NCBI GenBank assembly: GCA_025765615.1
Contig: JAIVFJ010000218.1
Location: 39,842-103,841, forward strand
DNA: 64,000 nucleotides
Reading direction: 5' to 3'
DNA from: Zopfochytrium polystomum
Lineage: Eukaryota > Chytridiomycota > Chytridiomycetes > Chytridiales > Chytridiaceae
Of the stretch, positions 31,616 through 42,161 are shown in pieces; position 1 is the first letter of the stretch; each line of letters opens with the position of its first letter. The position numbers and the translations under genes are program-made. Under the pieces are notes generated by a model. It was not told the DNA's origin and searched no databases. It was given only the letters and a program-made list of their open reading frames with translations.

Positions 31616-33556
31616 GTGGGGTATACTTCGCAACTGCGGCGTTCGTTCGTACCGAAACCCCGCCTCATGACTTTCCGTCCCTTCTCATTCTGCTCTTCAC
31701 GGCCAATTACCCCCAGCTCCTCGCTGGATATGGAAGTCCTCCACTTGTGTCGGGGTCGTCAACTTGGACATCCATCTGACGGGCTACGAACTTCCAGACG
31801 AGTTCCGCCATAACCTGTCGACCTCGCTGGACGCTTCGACATCCGATCTGACCGTAGTGCCGGTCGCGCCAAAGGCTCCGAGGGCGCCGAGCGCCGATTC
31901 TCCCCGGCCTCCTGTGGAGCTTCCCGCCCACGCTCACTGCCCTATGCTTTTGAGCCACGCGCCGCTGGAGCTGAAAAGAAAAAAGCACAAAAAACACAAG
32001 AAAGGAAAGCGCAGCAGCAAAAACAACACCGACCATGGCGACGACGACGGCACTGAAGGCGGCGGCCACGGCCGCAATCACACCGGTGGTATCACGTGCC
32101 GCTTCCTCCTTCCGGACCCGACGCACACTCCGGGCGCGCTGGTCGCGTACCTGCTCCTCGTCGCGCCTGCGGTGCGACAGGGCATGGAGGGCGGATCCGG
32201 CAAGGCCGACGGAGTGCTGGGCGGCGGCGCTAGCACTGTCGCGGCGAACGGGGTTCCGGCCCGCCTCCAAGCTGTCGTGGCTGCACGCGTCATTGTCGAC
32301 GACGGCGAGGTGATTGCCGTCCAGGGCGAGCTCGACATGCTGGACGGCGACGGCGTGTGGGACGCAAACGCCGTCCGCTTCGAGGTCCAGGCAGCCCTCC
32401 GCGACGGCGTCGGCGGCGGCACGGGCGTGTCGCCGTGGCTACCCGGGAGCAGCGGGGACGACGGCGCAGATGACGGCGACGACGGCGATGACGGCGGGGA
32501 CGATGGCGGTGGTGGCGATGGCGGAGACGGCGGGCCCGTCCCGTTACCGCCCCTCCGAACCTCCCGGGCGGCGGCGGCGGTGACGACAGCGGCACCGATG
32601 ACGACGACAGCTGGTGGCTGATCGCGCCGCTGCTGGTGCTCCTCGCGCTCGGCGTCGGTGCGTCAACCATCGTCATCCTCGTCGCAACCCTCGGCGGCTG
32701 CGCCCTACTGCTCCACTCCCTGCTCTTCCCCGACCTCGACCCCTACCGCCGGCTCGCGGACGGCGTCGCCGACGACGACGCCGACGCCGCAGCAGCCGAG
32801 GTCGAGCCACTGCCGCTGTACGTCCGCGACGGCGACGAGGACGAGGCCGCCGCGTGCGCCGCGAGCTCGTTTGGCGGCAGCGCGCGCTCCGAAGCCGGCG
32901 CGCTGCTCGCGGACTTTGACAACGACGGCGAAGGCGACGGCGACGGCGCGCTGGTCGTCGGCCTGCAACAGCAGCAGCACCAGCAGCAGCACTACCGCTT
33001 CTCTGTGGACGGCCGTCGCCGCCACCGCCGCCGGCGGGGTAGCCGCCGCAGCAGCCGCGCCGACTCGATCGAGTCGGTCGTCGTTGCCGCATCTCGCCTC
33101 GACGACTACGACCGGAGCGACGACGACGACGACACCGCCGATCCCGCCGGCGGCAGCCCCGCCGCGTCCGACGCGTCGCCCACCAGCGTCCATTTCCACT
33201 GCGACATCCTCGCGATCCCCATCCCGCCCTCCCCGCCTCCCCTCGACACCCCGCGCGCAATCACCCCCGCCGCACCACCACCACCACCGCCACCGTTGTC
33301 ACCCTCACCGTCACCGCCGCCGCCGCCACCACCATCATCGCAGCAGCAGCGGGAACCCCGCTGCCGCAGGCTTCTCCACCACCACCACCACCACCACGGC
33401 GACGACCCGCAAGAGTGCAGGGACCCGCTCTGCGATGTGCCCAACCTCGCCGCGTGCGCGTTCGGCCATACAGCTGCGGCGGTTGTCGTCGCGCCCGCAC
33501 TGGCGATCGAGGCGGTAGGGGCGTCGGACCCGCCGCCGTACTCGCCGCGCGCTTGA
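30120..33556 (+). CDS. Large two-helix membrane protein with acidic, His-rich tail and PPPY motif
   Basis: Three exons (30120-31572, 31717-32542, 32590-33556) give 1081 residues; phases 1 and 2 agree at both junctions. The N-terminal ~250 residues are Ser/Thr/Pro-rich and cytosolic. A first helix (LAPILTLAVVLLFCCTLLLP) leads to an ectodomain with N-glycosylation sequons (HNLST, NHTGG, RNHTG), SFNLTGVPEGVYFVLFH, and across intron 1 APRWIWKSSTCVGVVNLDIH. A second helix (LLALGVGASTIVILVATLGG) ends it. The C-terminal tail has Asp-rich blocks, poly-Pro, HHHHHHH and a final DPPPYSPRA, a PPxY motif recognised by WW domains of Nedd4/Rsp5 ligases. No family recognised. Intron 2 is short (47 bp) and could instead be a frameshift. 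Intron 1 begins with a (GT)16-like tract directly after the donor. Confidence 0.68.
31580..31614. repeat. (GT)n microsatellite inside intron 1
   Basis: About 34 bp of TG dinucleotide repeat starting ~8 bp after the GTGAGA donor. Confidence 0.9.
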
Positions 33557-34187
33557 TGGGGGGGGCTGCCGCGCGGGTCGCGGGGGGAGTTGGGCGGGGG
33601 TGGATGGGAGAGCGTTGAGCTGCGGGGCAGTTCACCCCTCTCCCTACCGCGCTTTTGACCTCCATATGCCGAGGGCGTGAAAGCCTTTTTGTTCTTCTTT
33701 CGTTGTGTGTCTAGAGGGTTACCGTCCCCCCTTTCCAGTGTGCGTGGGTGGGTGTTGGATGTTTGTGGGGTAAGCGTTACAAGGCGTTGGGCGTTCGCGG
33801 CCCCACTCCACAATTCGTGTATAATATTTCTCTGTTTTGTGCGTGGCGTGTGCTTGTTCGCTCCGCGCGGCTGAACCCACAGGCCGGCCCCCCTTCTTCC
33901 CCCTCTTCAAACCAGGTTTGGAGATTGGGGAACTTTCTTTCGTATCCGTCTTCTGAAGGGTGGTGGCCTCGCTCTGACACTCCTCTTTTTTTTTCTTGTA
34001 CCTCGCAGAACCTTATTTTTTTTTTTCGTTTAACTGTTGAGTTTTGTTTGGTGTCTCTTCAATATCAAAGTAAGAGTCCCTCCAGTTTTCTTCTTTTTTG
34101 TTCCTCTAATTCGTGCGTGTTTTCATCATCTGTCATTCACTTCAATCATTCACTCAAATCAAAGTCGGATGTGTTCTTTTCAGTTTT

Positions 34188-34220
<33 letters not shown>

Positions 34221-34570
34221 GTTCAGAGAAAGGCTTTCTTTCTCTAGTGCGTTTTGGAAACGTAGTCGGTTTCTAAGGAGGGCATGAGGAAGCAAGACCC
34301 AACAAATAGGGACGCTCGTGAGGGTCAAATGAGGTTTCGAAAGGTTTTCTCGTTCTTTTTGATTTCTATGGCGTTGTGTGTTGTGTGATTCCATCGCATC
34401 CAATGGAAAACAAATACAACAAAAAAACATAAATAGTTGTACACCCGGCGGCATTCCTCCTCCTTCTAACTCGGCCTACCGCATCCCCCCCCTGCAGGGC
34501 CGCCCTCCCCCCCCCCCCAGCCCCATTTTTTTTTTTCCATCCATCCCTCGCTTGTTTTTTTTTGGCGGTT
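33557..34570. other. Convergent 3' intergenic region
   Basis: About 1 kb between two converging genes. Contains a (T)~28 run at 34191-34218 and further T and C runs near 34505-34562. No coding sequence supported. Confidence 0.6.
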
Positions 34571-35033
34571 TCACAGGCTCTCCGACGACAAGTAGTACCT
34601 TCCCCTCGACACCACGTACTTTGCCGTCTCGGGCATGAACGACACGGCCGCGTACACCATCAGGAGGGCGAACGTTGCGATCAGGGCGTCTGGGCGTTTG
34701 TTTTTTTTTTTTTTTTTTTTTTTTTTGTTTTTTTGGGGAGGTGGGGGGGGGGGGTTAGATCCCAACCGCTGACCAAGAAAGAGAAGACAAGAGAGATACC
34801 CGCCGGGTTACAACCCTGGCCAACTTACGGAAGATGTACTTCTCGACCGGGTTCAGCATGTACAGGCCGAAGGTCAGTTCGAACTGGTACACCCGCTTGG
34901 CGATCTGCGAGGCCGTGCGGCGAAGGAGGGACGGCGGGGGGGCGATGGCGGCCGCGGGTTGTTTGGTGGTGGTGGACGGGGCCGATGGAGCCGGTGCGGC
35001 GGCGGCGGCGGATGTGGTGGTGGGGCGGACCAT
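34571..35033 (-). CDS. Small activating subunit of serine palmitoyltransferase
   Basis: Exons 35033-34829 and 34689-34571 join in phase 1 to 107 residues. After a ~40-residue Ala/Pro/Thr N-terminus the protein reads QIAKRVYQFELTFGLYMLNP, VEKYIFHALIATFALLMVYA, then AVSFMPETAKYVVSRGRYYL. This is the ssSPT signature: human SPTSSA has a similar YQYLLVTALYMLEPWE and a second helix ending VFMPQH. Small subunits sit in the ER membrane, bind the Lcb1/Lcb2 heterodimer and raise its activity in the first step of sphingolipid synthesis. The start is the ATG at 35033; an upstream in-frame TTG has no support. The intron carries a poly-A run on the coding strand (34704-34726) ending a few bases before the CCCAG acceptor, and a run of ten C. 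Confidence 0.87.
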
Positions 35034-35348
35034 TTTTGCTTGTCTTGGCAATTGTTTTTTTTTGTTATTTTTTTCTTCTATTTTTTTTTTTTTTTTTTTT
35101 TGATTGGCTGATTGGTTCGAGGCCAGACTGAACCATGAGGGAGCGCTCTACCAACAACAACCAAACAATAGAAAGTAGTATACGCCCCACCCCCAACAAC
35201 AACAACAACAGAGAGCCATAGCTGCAACAATATCAAGGAAAAACGGAAAACTAACAAAGAAAAAAAAAAAAAAAAAACAGGCAGCGACTACGTAGAAAAT
35301 AAAGTACAAGCGTTCCCCCCCAAGGGTCTTCATACCCGCTCGCTGCAT
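35034..35348. other. Intergenic, homopolymer-rich
   Basis: 315 bp with a T-run near 35082-35101 and an A-run near 35259-35277. No gene. Confidence 0.7.
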
Positions 35349-36965
35349 TCACACCGCCACCCGCCGGCTCGACGTCCGCGCAGGCGCGACCAGCGGCGCC
35401 GGCGACTCGGGCGACTGTGGAGACTGCGGCGGCGGCGGCGACGATGGTGCCGGTGCCGGTGCCGGCGCTTCGACACCACTAACACCACCATCACCACCAC
35501 CAGCAGCAGCAGCAGCAGCATCAGCAGCACCACCACCACCGTCCGCACCAGCAGTAGCAACACCCGCGGACCCCACCGCCCCGGCCAGCGGCATCCCGCC
35601 CGCAGCGCTCGCCCCCGCAAAGCAGCGCGTGCAGAACTCGGCCCCCGCCCTCATCGCCGCGCCGCACGCCCCGCACACCGCGGACTCGCTGCTGTCTGGT
35701 GTCAGCAACGGCGCCTTGACGTCGTACGGGTGGTGCGCGGACGCCGTGTCGGCGGCCGGCCGCTTCTTGGTGTCGGATGCGTACCGCTGCGACGCTGACG
35801 ACGACGAAAACAACGACGACGACGACGACGACGAAGACGACGAAGACGACAGCGACGCGAGCCGCATCGCCTCCACTACCGCCGCCGCCTCAAACATCCC
35901 CCCGCCTCCGGTCCCGCCATCGCCCGCGTGTCCCCCGGCCGGCCCCGTCTTTACGTCCCCGCCCCCGGCGACGACTAGTACAGGCTTGTCCGCCCACGCC
36001 GGGTCGTACGCCGGCGGCGGCGGGAGGGCTGACACCGCCGCCCCTGCGTCCGTCTCTGCCTCGACCGCCGGCGACGGTGCTGGTGCTGGTCCTGACGACG
36101 ACGACGCCGCCGCCGGCGGTGGGACGCCTGCGATGGCGGCGATCGGGGGGCCTGATGGGCCTGACGCTGGTGGCGCGGGTTGCGACGGCCCGGAAGGCGG
36201 TACCTGCTGCGGCTGGGGGTGCGGCTGATGCGGTTGTTGCGGAGGAGGCACGGCCGGCGGCCGTGACGTCGGCGGCCGCCCCACGGCTGCCGCGGGGTAC
36301 CCGTACGCTGCTGCTTGCAGATGCGGCGGATGTGGATGCGGCGGCGGCGGCGCATGCGGCGGAGGCGGGCGCTGGAACACCGGCTGCCCATGCGGCCGGG
36401 GTGGCAACATCGTCGTGGGGTATCCCTGAAGCGGCGGGGACGGCAGCGGTTGATGCGCCCCCTGCGGCGGCGGCGGGATTGCTACGACCGTCGGGCGGGG
36501 GAACCCGGCGTACGGCGCCTGCACCACGTATGCGACCGGCTGTTGCTGCTGTTGCTGTTGCTGTGGGTACGGGTGGTGGGCCGGTGCTGCGACGACGTAG
36601 TGCATAGCGGTTGGGGGGCCGCCGCCGCCGGCCTGTTGCACGAGGATCGGGGCGCCGGCGGTGGTGGATGTGGAGTACACCGGGCGGTAGTAGACGGGTT
36701 GTTGCGGGGGTGATTGGATCGGCGGTTGCGGGTGGGGGTACGGTTGCTGCTGCTGCTGTGGGTACGGCTGTTGTTGCTGAGGGTACTGCTGCGGATATGG
36801 GTACTGCTGCTGTTGTTGTGGGTAAGGGTACTGCTGCGGTGGGTACTGTTGCTGCTGGGGTGGGTACTGCTGTTGCTGCTGTTGCAGTTGCTGGACACGG
36901 GTCGGCCCGCCGATGGCCTTGTTGACCTCGTTGAGGAGGTTGTTGAGGCCGAGGTTGAAGCTCAT
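35349..36965 (-). CDS. P/Q-rich disordered protein with one zinc-ribbon
   Basis: One open frame of 538 residues from the ATG at 36965 (MSFNLGLNNLLNEVNKAIGG), a short amphipathic start. The next ~110 residues are YPQQQ/YPPQQ repeats, followed by ~200 residues of Pro/Ala/His-rich sequence, a Ser run encoded by GAC/TCG-type repeats, and a single CxxC..CxxC motif (CGACGAAMRAGAEFCTRC), a minimal zinc ribbon. The C-terminus is again Ala/Gly/Pro-rich. Composition resembles prion-like scaffolds in membrane traffic and RNA granules. Similar PYPQQ-rich N-termini occur in fungal annexin- or calpain-type proteins, but no such domain is present. No function can be assigned. The continuous frame, ATG context and lack of stops in very biased sequence support a real gene; an intron cannot be excluded. 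Confidence 0.65.
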   Translation of the reverse strand: MSFNLGLNNLLNEVNKAIGGPTRVQQLQQQQQQYPPQQQQYPPQQYPYPQQQQQYPYPQQYPQQQQPYPQQQQQPYPHPQPPIQSPPQQPVYYRPVYSTSTTAGAPILVQQAGGGGPPTAMHYVVAAPAHHPYPQQQQQQQQPVAYVVQAPYAGFPRPTVVAIPPPPQGAHQPLPSPPLQGYPTTMLPPRPHGQPVFQRPPPPHAPPPPHPHPPHLQAAAYGYPAAAVGRPPTSRPPAVPPPQQPHQPHPQPQQVPPSGPSQPAPPASGPSGPPIAAIAGVPPPAAASSSSGPAPAPSPAVEAETDAGAAVSALPPPPAYDPAWADKPVLVVAGGGDVKTGPAGGHAGDGGTGGGGMFEAAAVVEAMRLASLSSSSSSSSSSSSLFSSSSASQRYASDTKKRPAADTASAHHPYDVKAPLLTPDSSESAVCGACGAAMRAGAEFCTRCFAGASAAGGMPLAGAVGSAGVATAGADGGGGAADAAAAAAGGGDGGVSGVEAPAPAPAPSSPPPPQSPQSPESPAPLVAPARTSSRRVAV

Positions 36966-37817
36966 GGTCGTGCTGGGTGGGCGCTCCGCCTGCTTGCTTG
37001 GATGGGAGTCGGCTACGATGGGATGGCGGCGTGGGGCCGGGCGACGCCTTCCAGTGAAAGTGATGGAATGAATTTTTTGTCAGCGCTGAAGACTTTGCTG
37101 CCAAGGACGGTACGACGACACATTCAATCATAAATGTGTTACATTAAATCATAGTGTGGCATTGGGAGATGTTGGATAGATGGTCGATCAATCGAAGATA
37201 AGTACGGGGAGAAGTGGAATGAACTGGGAGGAGGTCCAGCATTGTGCATCGGAATTTTGTTATTATTTGCAACCACCTTACGAAATGCATTTGCACAATA
37301 ACTGTGAAAATAAGATGAATAAAAACGCACTTATCGGATTCATCAGACTCATTCTGCACGCCCAGAGATACCCGTAGGAGAATTCGAGTTTTGGCCGAGT
37401 ACTAACGAGCAGAAGGCGTTTCTCTCCCCATGTGGCAACCGACTGCTGTCCCAATAAAGTCATTACTGGTAATAAGATTTCAAAGTGTTTCGAAGCTCGC
37501 GATCTTTGTTAAAGCTGAGGCCACTCGAACATTCGCTTTCCACTTCAGTCGGATCAAGTTTGCGAACTTGGTGACGAATCAGCATTCTATCAAGTGAAAT
37601 GCTTGTCGTTGTTGTTGTTTTCTTCTGAACATTCTCTCTAGCACCAAGTTGGTTACACTTTTGGCAACTTTATTACAAATTTCATTTTCCACCCAAATGA
37701 CAGAACGGCCTTCGCCCGTGTAATAAAGGGAGGGAAGGAGGCCCCTTTTTTCCCGGGCTGCCTTCAACTTCCAATCAATAGCCTTCACTTTTTAGCCGGG
37801 ATGTGAGTGAGTCGCCC
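36966..37817. other. Intergenic containing repeat copy A
   Basis: About 850 bp. Most of it is the first copy of a diverged direct repeat (37253-37750). It has lower GC than the flanking genes and no supported gene. Confidence 0.55.
37253..37750. repeat. Diverged direct repeat, copy A
   Basis: Matches 39866-40362 in the same orientation. Shared blocks: TATTTGCAACCACC, GCATTTGCACAATAACTGTG, CATTCTGCA, TCGAAGCTCGCG-like, TATCAAGTGAAATG and TCTGAACAT. The copies are clearly related but interrupted by indels. No coding capacity; probably an old mobile-element relic bracketing 37.8-39.8 kb. Confidence 0.65.
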
Positions 37818-38156
37818 TCAAAACTTCTTGCACATCAGCTTCTGCGCCTCGTTCTGTGCCGCGACGCAATTCTGCGCCATCTTCCCCCGCGCCGGGCAAC
37901 CCCGGATGATAGTCAGCAGCGCGGCGCAACGGGCAGCGGTGTCGTTGCCCTTGACGGCTGAACGCGGCGCCGCCGCCACCGCCGCCGCTGAGGCGCCGAG
38001 ATGTGCCGACGACGATAAAGTGGTGACCACCATGACGAAGGCGACGAAGAGATGGAGGAGCATGTGTGCTGGGACGGATGCCTTGAGCAGAGGGCGGCGG
38101 GTGCTGCGCGTCGCGTCGTTGAGGCGGGAGGCGGGCGTGATGTGTGAGGTGGCCAT
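37818..38156 (-). CDS. Small secreted protein with four cysteines
   Basis: A 112-residue frame from the ATG at 38156 (MATSHITPASRLNDATRS). An alternative downstream Met gives a clean signal peptide (MLLHLFVAFVMVVTTLSSSA); using the first ATG the hydrophobic segment starts at about residue 32, so either is possible. The mature part has four cysteines (ARCAALLTIIRGCPARG, AQNCVAAQN, LMCKKF), enough for two disulfides, and an NDT glycosylation sequon. The gene ends at the KKF stop. A TATA box lies 160 bp upstream, the clearest core promoter in the window. Small secreted cysteine proteins of fungi are often surface or effector-like, but I recognise no family. Confidence 0.55.
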   Translation of the reverse strand: MATSHITPASRLNDATRSTRRPLLKASVPAHMLLHLFVAFVMVVTTLSSSAHLGASAAAVAAAPRSAVKGNDTAARCAALLTIIRGCPARGKMAQNCVAAQNEAQKLMCKKF

Positions 38157-38314
38157 CTTTTTCCTTGGCTTCGATGTTTGGTTGTTGCTGGGGGGCGAGT
38201 CTTGCCGCTGCTTGCTAGGGTGGGGGTGGTGGGTAGGGGGGGTTGCTGTAGGCGCTCGTCGTTGTCGTGGCCGTGGTTGGTTGTTCTTTTTGTTCGTACC
38301 AAGTGCCCGCGATG

Positions 38315-38321
38315 TTTTATA
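38315..38321 (-). promoter_or_regulatory. TATA box of the small secreted protein gene
   Basis: GTATAAAAC on the minus strand, about 160 bp upstream of the ATG at 38156. Confidence 0.55.
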
Positions 38322-39865
38322 CGCGGTGAATCGCCGGTTCCTCGCTTCCCGGATACACACGCTCACGCCCACGCGTGGCTCAGTCGCACAATTCAAATTC
38401 AATCGGGTCCCTTGGTTGGCTTGCAACTGGCGGATGGCCGCAGACACCCCCAGTGCACTGCTATTGTCATCTCCCGTGTGTCTGAGAATGCTCTCGATCT
38501 ATCGATAAACCATTCACGTAAGCGGGTAGTAGGAGAGCACTCTATGCCCCTTGGATGTACTTGTGGAGGCGACGACGGTGCAGACCAATCATGGTGCAGA
38601 TCAATTACGATGGCTCCACTATGTTCACTTAATTATCTTCATAAGATGCGATCGCATGGATCCTTTGCTCTCGCCTCACGGAGGACTACGAGGCAGGACG
38701 ATCGACTGTTTTCACCACTCCCGCTTCCCTTCAATTTTCTTCGCGTAAACACATTTCATTGCAGCACTGCAGGGGGCCAAGCAGTAAAAGGGTTGAGAGA
38801 GTGATTGAGTCGAGCGAAGAGAAGGGGAGGCGGACCGACAGAGACATAGAGACACGGCCCCCTGAGCACCTTTCGGCGCGCGGCGACGACGATTACGAGA
38901 CCGACGCCGCAGCAGCAGCCGCCGCCGACAGCGCCAACCACCCCCTGATCAGCAGCAGCAGCTCGTCGCCGACCCGAGAAGCCGGCGACCTTTTTTCCAT
39001 GTTGCCTCCGTCGCGGCCGCTTGAGCAAGTGCGGTTGAAGTCAACCGAATCGCCTCCGCCACCTCCACCCATCTCCACACAGCTGGCGACGAATCGCCAC
39101 CCGCACTCTCCGATCTTGCAAACAGGTCGCAAGACGAATTAGAACGGCTGCTCGTCGTAGAGATCGACCCAGGGGGTCGCAAAATCATCAGCCATCTGTC
39201 CGAACAGTTCAAGAGCAGCGGGCTCGGCGAAGGAAAGAGGAGGCCCCGTCAGCTCAGAGGCAACTGCCATGGCTTTAGAGCACATGGAACATCTCAAAGA
39301 AGAAGCTCGACGACGGAGCCGTTCCCGCAACATTGCTGGAAGCCTACCACCAGCAATGTCTCGCTGCGCTGGAGCATCTGCGAAAGCTTCATGAGAAAGC
39401 CTCAAGTCAGTCAGCATTCAGTTCTGTGGAAGAACCACTTTTCTAACTGAAGACCCCAGGGGCTACCGCAGATTCTTCTAGCCCTGTAACCGATAACAGG
39501 AAGTCTGGACGGCGTTCCTTTACATCTTTCGGATTCAGTATCTCACTCTGCCATTTTGTTGGCTGGTTGCGATCGCTTTCATCATGGGGTTTGACTTGGC
39601 CAGGCTGGCTGTCGACTATAAGGTCGCATACTTTAAATACGGCCACAAATCCGACGATGACACCACCTCCGCCCCACGACCCGACAGTTCCTCCAGAGGA
39701 GACGTCTCGTTTGAAGCGACGATCTTTCAAGCAGCCGCAGATAACGTCAGTTCCCTGTTCGACCACCTCTGCATCATCACTTGGATCTTCCTCCGATACT
39801 CTCAACGGTGAAAATTCCAAGCACGGCGTGGACGCGCCGGGAGTTAGACTAAGGAAAAATGTGTG
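38322..39865. other. Region with coding-like fragments, not resolved
   Basis: Plus-strand fragments at ~38766-39140 (acidic, poly-Ala and poly-Ser, then a Pro run) and ~39040-39250 in another frame (DELERLLVVEIDPGGRKIIS) look compositionally coding but cannot be joined with confidence. A start codon and splice sites are not evident. It may be a decayed gene or an unrecognised split gene. Confidence 0.25.
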
Positions 39866-40362
39866 GACATTACTATTTGCAACCACCTAACGAATGCATT
39901 TGCACAATAACTGTGAATATAAGATGAACTAATGGGCATGATCAGAGTAATCAACTTCATTCTGCAAGCCCAGACATGACCTTAGGCAAGCTCCCTGTTC
40001 CAATGTGCAGTGGAGTTAGCGAAAAATGGCACCCACCGTCAACTACCGCTGTCCCATCACCGTTGTGTCGAGGCTGCTGGTAATTTCAACGTTTCGGAAG
40101 CTCGCGGTCATTCAGTAACTATCATGTCCTCCGTGTCATTTGCATTAATGAAATACGTGAGCTTGGTCCCCCCGAAATTGGGACTGCAATTCTCGATGCT
40201 ATCAAAGTGAAATGTTGTTGTTGTTCTCTCCTTCTGAACATCGGTCTCCCACCAACTTAGTTGCGCTTTCGTCCACTTCATTGGAATTAATTTTTGCGCA
40301 ACTTAAAGGGTAGAATTGTTCCCCGCCCGTGAAGCAAAGGAACGGGAGGAAGCAAAGCGCCC
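39866..40362. repeat. Diverged direct repeat, copy B
   Basis: Second copy of the 37253-37750 repeat, same orientation, with the same order of shared blocks. Confidence 0.65.
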
Positions 40363-40499
40363 GCCTCGGCATCGTGCAATTGACACTTCCTCTCAAAAAA
40401 AGGCAAACTTTTCGACTTGAACTGTTGTTCTCACCATCAAAATGAGCAGCTGACGTCTCGTCCTATCCTCCGCTTCCTTCTCCACCCGCACCACTTAGA

Positions 40500-40690
40500 C
40501 CGCCCTCCAAAGGGTGAGGACGGCTTGCGGAGGCTGGCCGGGTGGCGAGCAACATGGGGATGGTGCTTCGACGCCGCCGAGGCGACGACGATGACCGTGC
40601 GTGGTACCCGCGTCGCGAAGTTCTGCCAGGCTCACGGCGCCAACGTGGTCCTGGCCGTCCGACCCAGCTGCTCCCGCGGGTGAAGGTTGG
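40500..40690 (+). pseudogene. Fragment related to the zinc-cluster regulator
   Basis: Reads EDGLRRLAGWRATWGWCFDA and, after a gap, HGANVVLAVRPS. The intact regulator has EGLSRVAGWRAVWGWRFDPD and HGAGVFLAVRTL in its last exon (near 48230-48390). Only this short piece of the C-terminal domain is present, with no flanking exons, on the opposite strand to the intact gene. A relic of duplication. Confidence 0.7.
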
Positions 40691-41265
40691 CGGCGGGGCG
40701 GCGGGCGGCCGGGGGCCCCGCGCACGGGGCGGCGACGGTGCCGCGGGCGTGCGGTGACTCGACGTCATATTACTGAGATATATGGCTGACCTAATCAACG
40801 TAATACTACTGAGGGTATTTGGCTGACCCAACAAATTGACTGCCTCATGAATGACGAAATGAGGTGGGGTCTGAATAGCGTAAGAGGAGTACGAGAAAAA
40901 TAGCATTACTGTTTAGTATTTCACTGAGATGAAGAGAGTGAGAGGAGGCGGTGAGGTGAGCAACTGAACTAAAACATCCTCTCTCCTCCCACAAACCCTC
41001 GACCATTTCTTTCCGTTGGATAATTGATACATCAGGGTAACGAAACTACAAGTTGAGCACCCGAAGTTGAACATTGCGTCGCACGACGCACGACGCCGCC
41101 CGCCTACTGACACGTCTGGAAATGCGGGCGGGGCGGGGATCGCCGCTTGGGAGATCCCGCACTGAACCAGCGGCGGCTCGGACTGCGAGGCTTTGGATAA
41201 AAAGGCGGGCTGATCCACCCTGCCGTCTCCAACAGCAAGACAATTCCTTCACACAAACAACAAAA
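40691..41265. other. Promoter region of the NAD(P)-binding gene
   Basis: 575 bp without coding sequence. GGATAAAAAGG at about 41195-41205 is a TATA-like element 60-70 bp upstream of the ATG at 41266. Confidence 0.45.
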
Positions 41266-41792
41266 ATGTCGACAAAGCCAGCTATTGCTTTCTTTGGCGC
41301 AACCGGCGGATGCACCGCGGCCGCGCTCGCTCTCGCGCTCGAAGCCGGCCACTCGGTCTCTGCGCGTGAGTACCTCCGCGCTCGCTCTCCCGCCTTTCGA
41401 ATTCCCGTTCTTAGCTCTTTCCCGCTCACTAACTCCTGCAATCCACAGTCGCACGAACACCCTCCAAGCTTCGCGACATGCTCACAAAGAACCACGGCGT
41501 CTCCGAATCCACCATCGACCGCAACCTCGTCATCGTTCAAGGCGACGCCAAAGACGTCGCCGCCGTCCGCAAAACCCTCACCCCCAACAACCGCCTCGTC
41601 GACATCATCATGAGCGGCGTAGGCGGTACCCCCGTCATGCAGGCGAGCCTCTTCCAACCCGTCAGCCTCAACGACCCCTCCATCTGCGCCGACGCCGCCC
41701 GCACCGTCGTCCAGGCCCTCGCAGACCTGCGTCCGGCCGCCGGAACGCGCCGCCCGACTATGATCGTCATCTCCACCACCGGCACCGACCTC

Positions 41793-41797
41793 AAGAC
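41793..41797 (+). repeat. Copia target-site duplication, left copy
   Basis: AAGAC, repeated at 46804-46808 on the other side of the element. Confidence 0.9.
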
Positions 41798-42076
41798 TAA
41801 TGGGAATTTGTACCCACTAGCAGTGTAGCGGGGTGACCGCGTACAAGGGTTGTGAAGGATTGGAGACAGGTTTTAGGGTAGAGGGGCTTTTATTCAATGA
41901 GGTTCTCTTATCTTCACTACTGCTTCCCTCCCACACCTTACTGCCTTTTATACTGCCCAGAAGGAAAGACACTTCCCCAAATTTTGAGGATGCTTGGGCC
42001 ACTCTGCACTTTACCAAGTGCAAGTGCAGTGCTGCAGACAAATCCTCCCAAAATTCTGTCTGCCCAAATTCCAACA
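41798..42076 (-). repeat. Copia 3' LTR
   Basis: On the minus strand begins TGTTGGAATTTGGG and ends AAATTCCCATTA; the ends form an imperfect inverted repeat. Contains a TATA box (AGTATAAAAGGC, + 41946-41952) and AATAAAAG further downstream as a polyadenylation signal. Confidence 0.95.
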
Positions 42077-42086
42077 CTCCCCCTGG
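42077..42086 (-). other. Copia polypurine tract
   Basis: CAGGGGGAG on the minus strand directly upstream of the 3' LTR, the expected plus-strand primer site. Confidence 0.75.
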
Positions 42087-42161
42087 CACAGCATTCGAAA
42101 AAGGAAAGAGGTCAAAGAAAACAAAAAAAAACTTTGACAAGCATAGGCCTGGAACACGTGT

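Noticed and set aside
32658..33518. 286-codon overlapping frame in the two-helix membrane gene
   Set aside because: The other frame contains the transmembrane helix, joins in phase to upstream exons and ends in PPPY; this one is a shifted low-complexity shadow.
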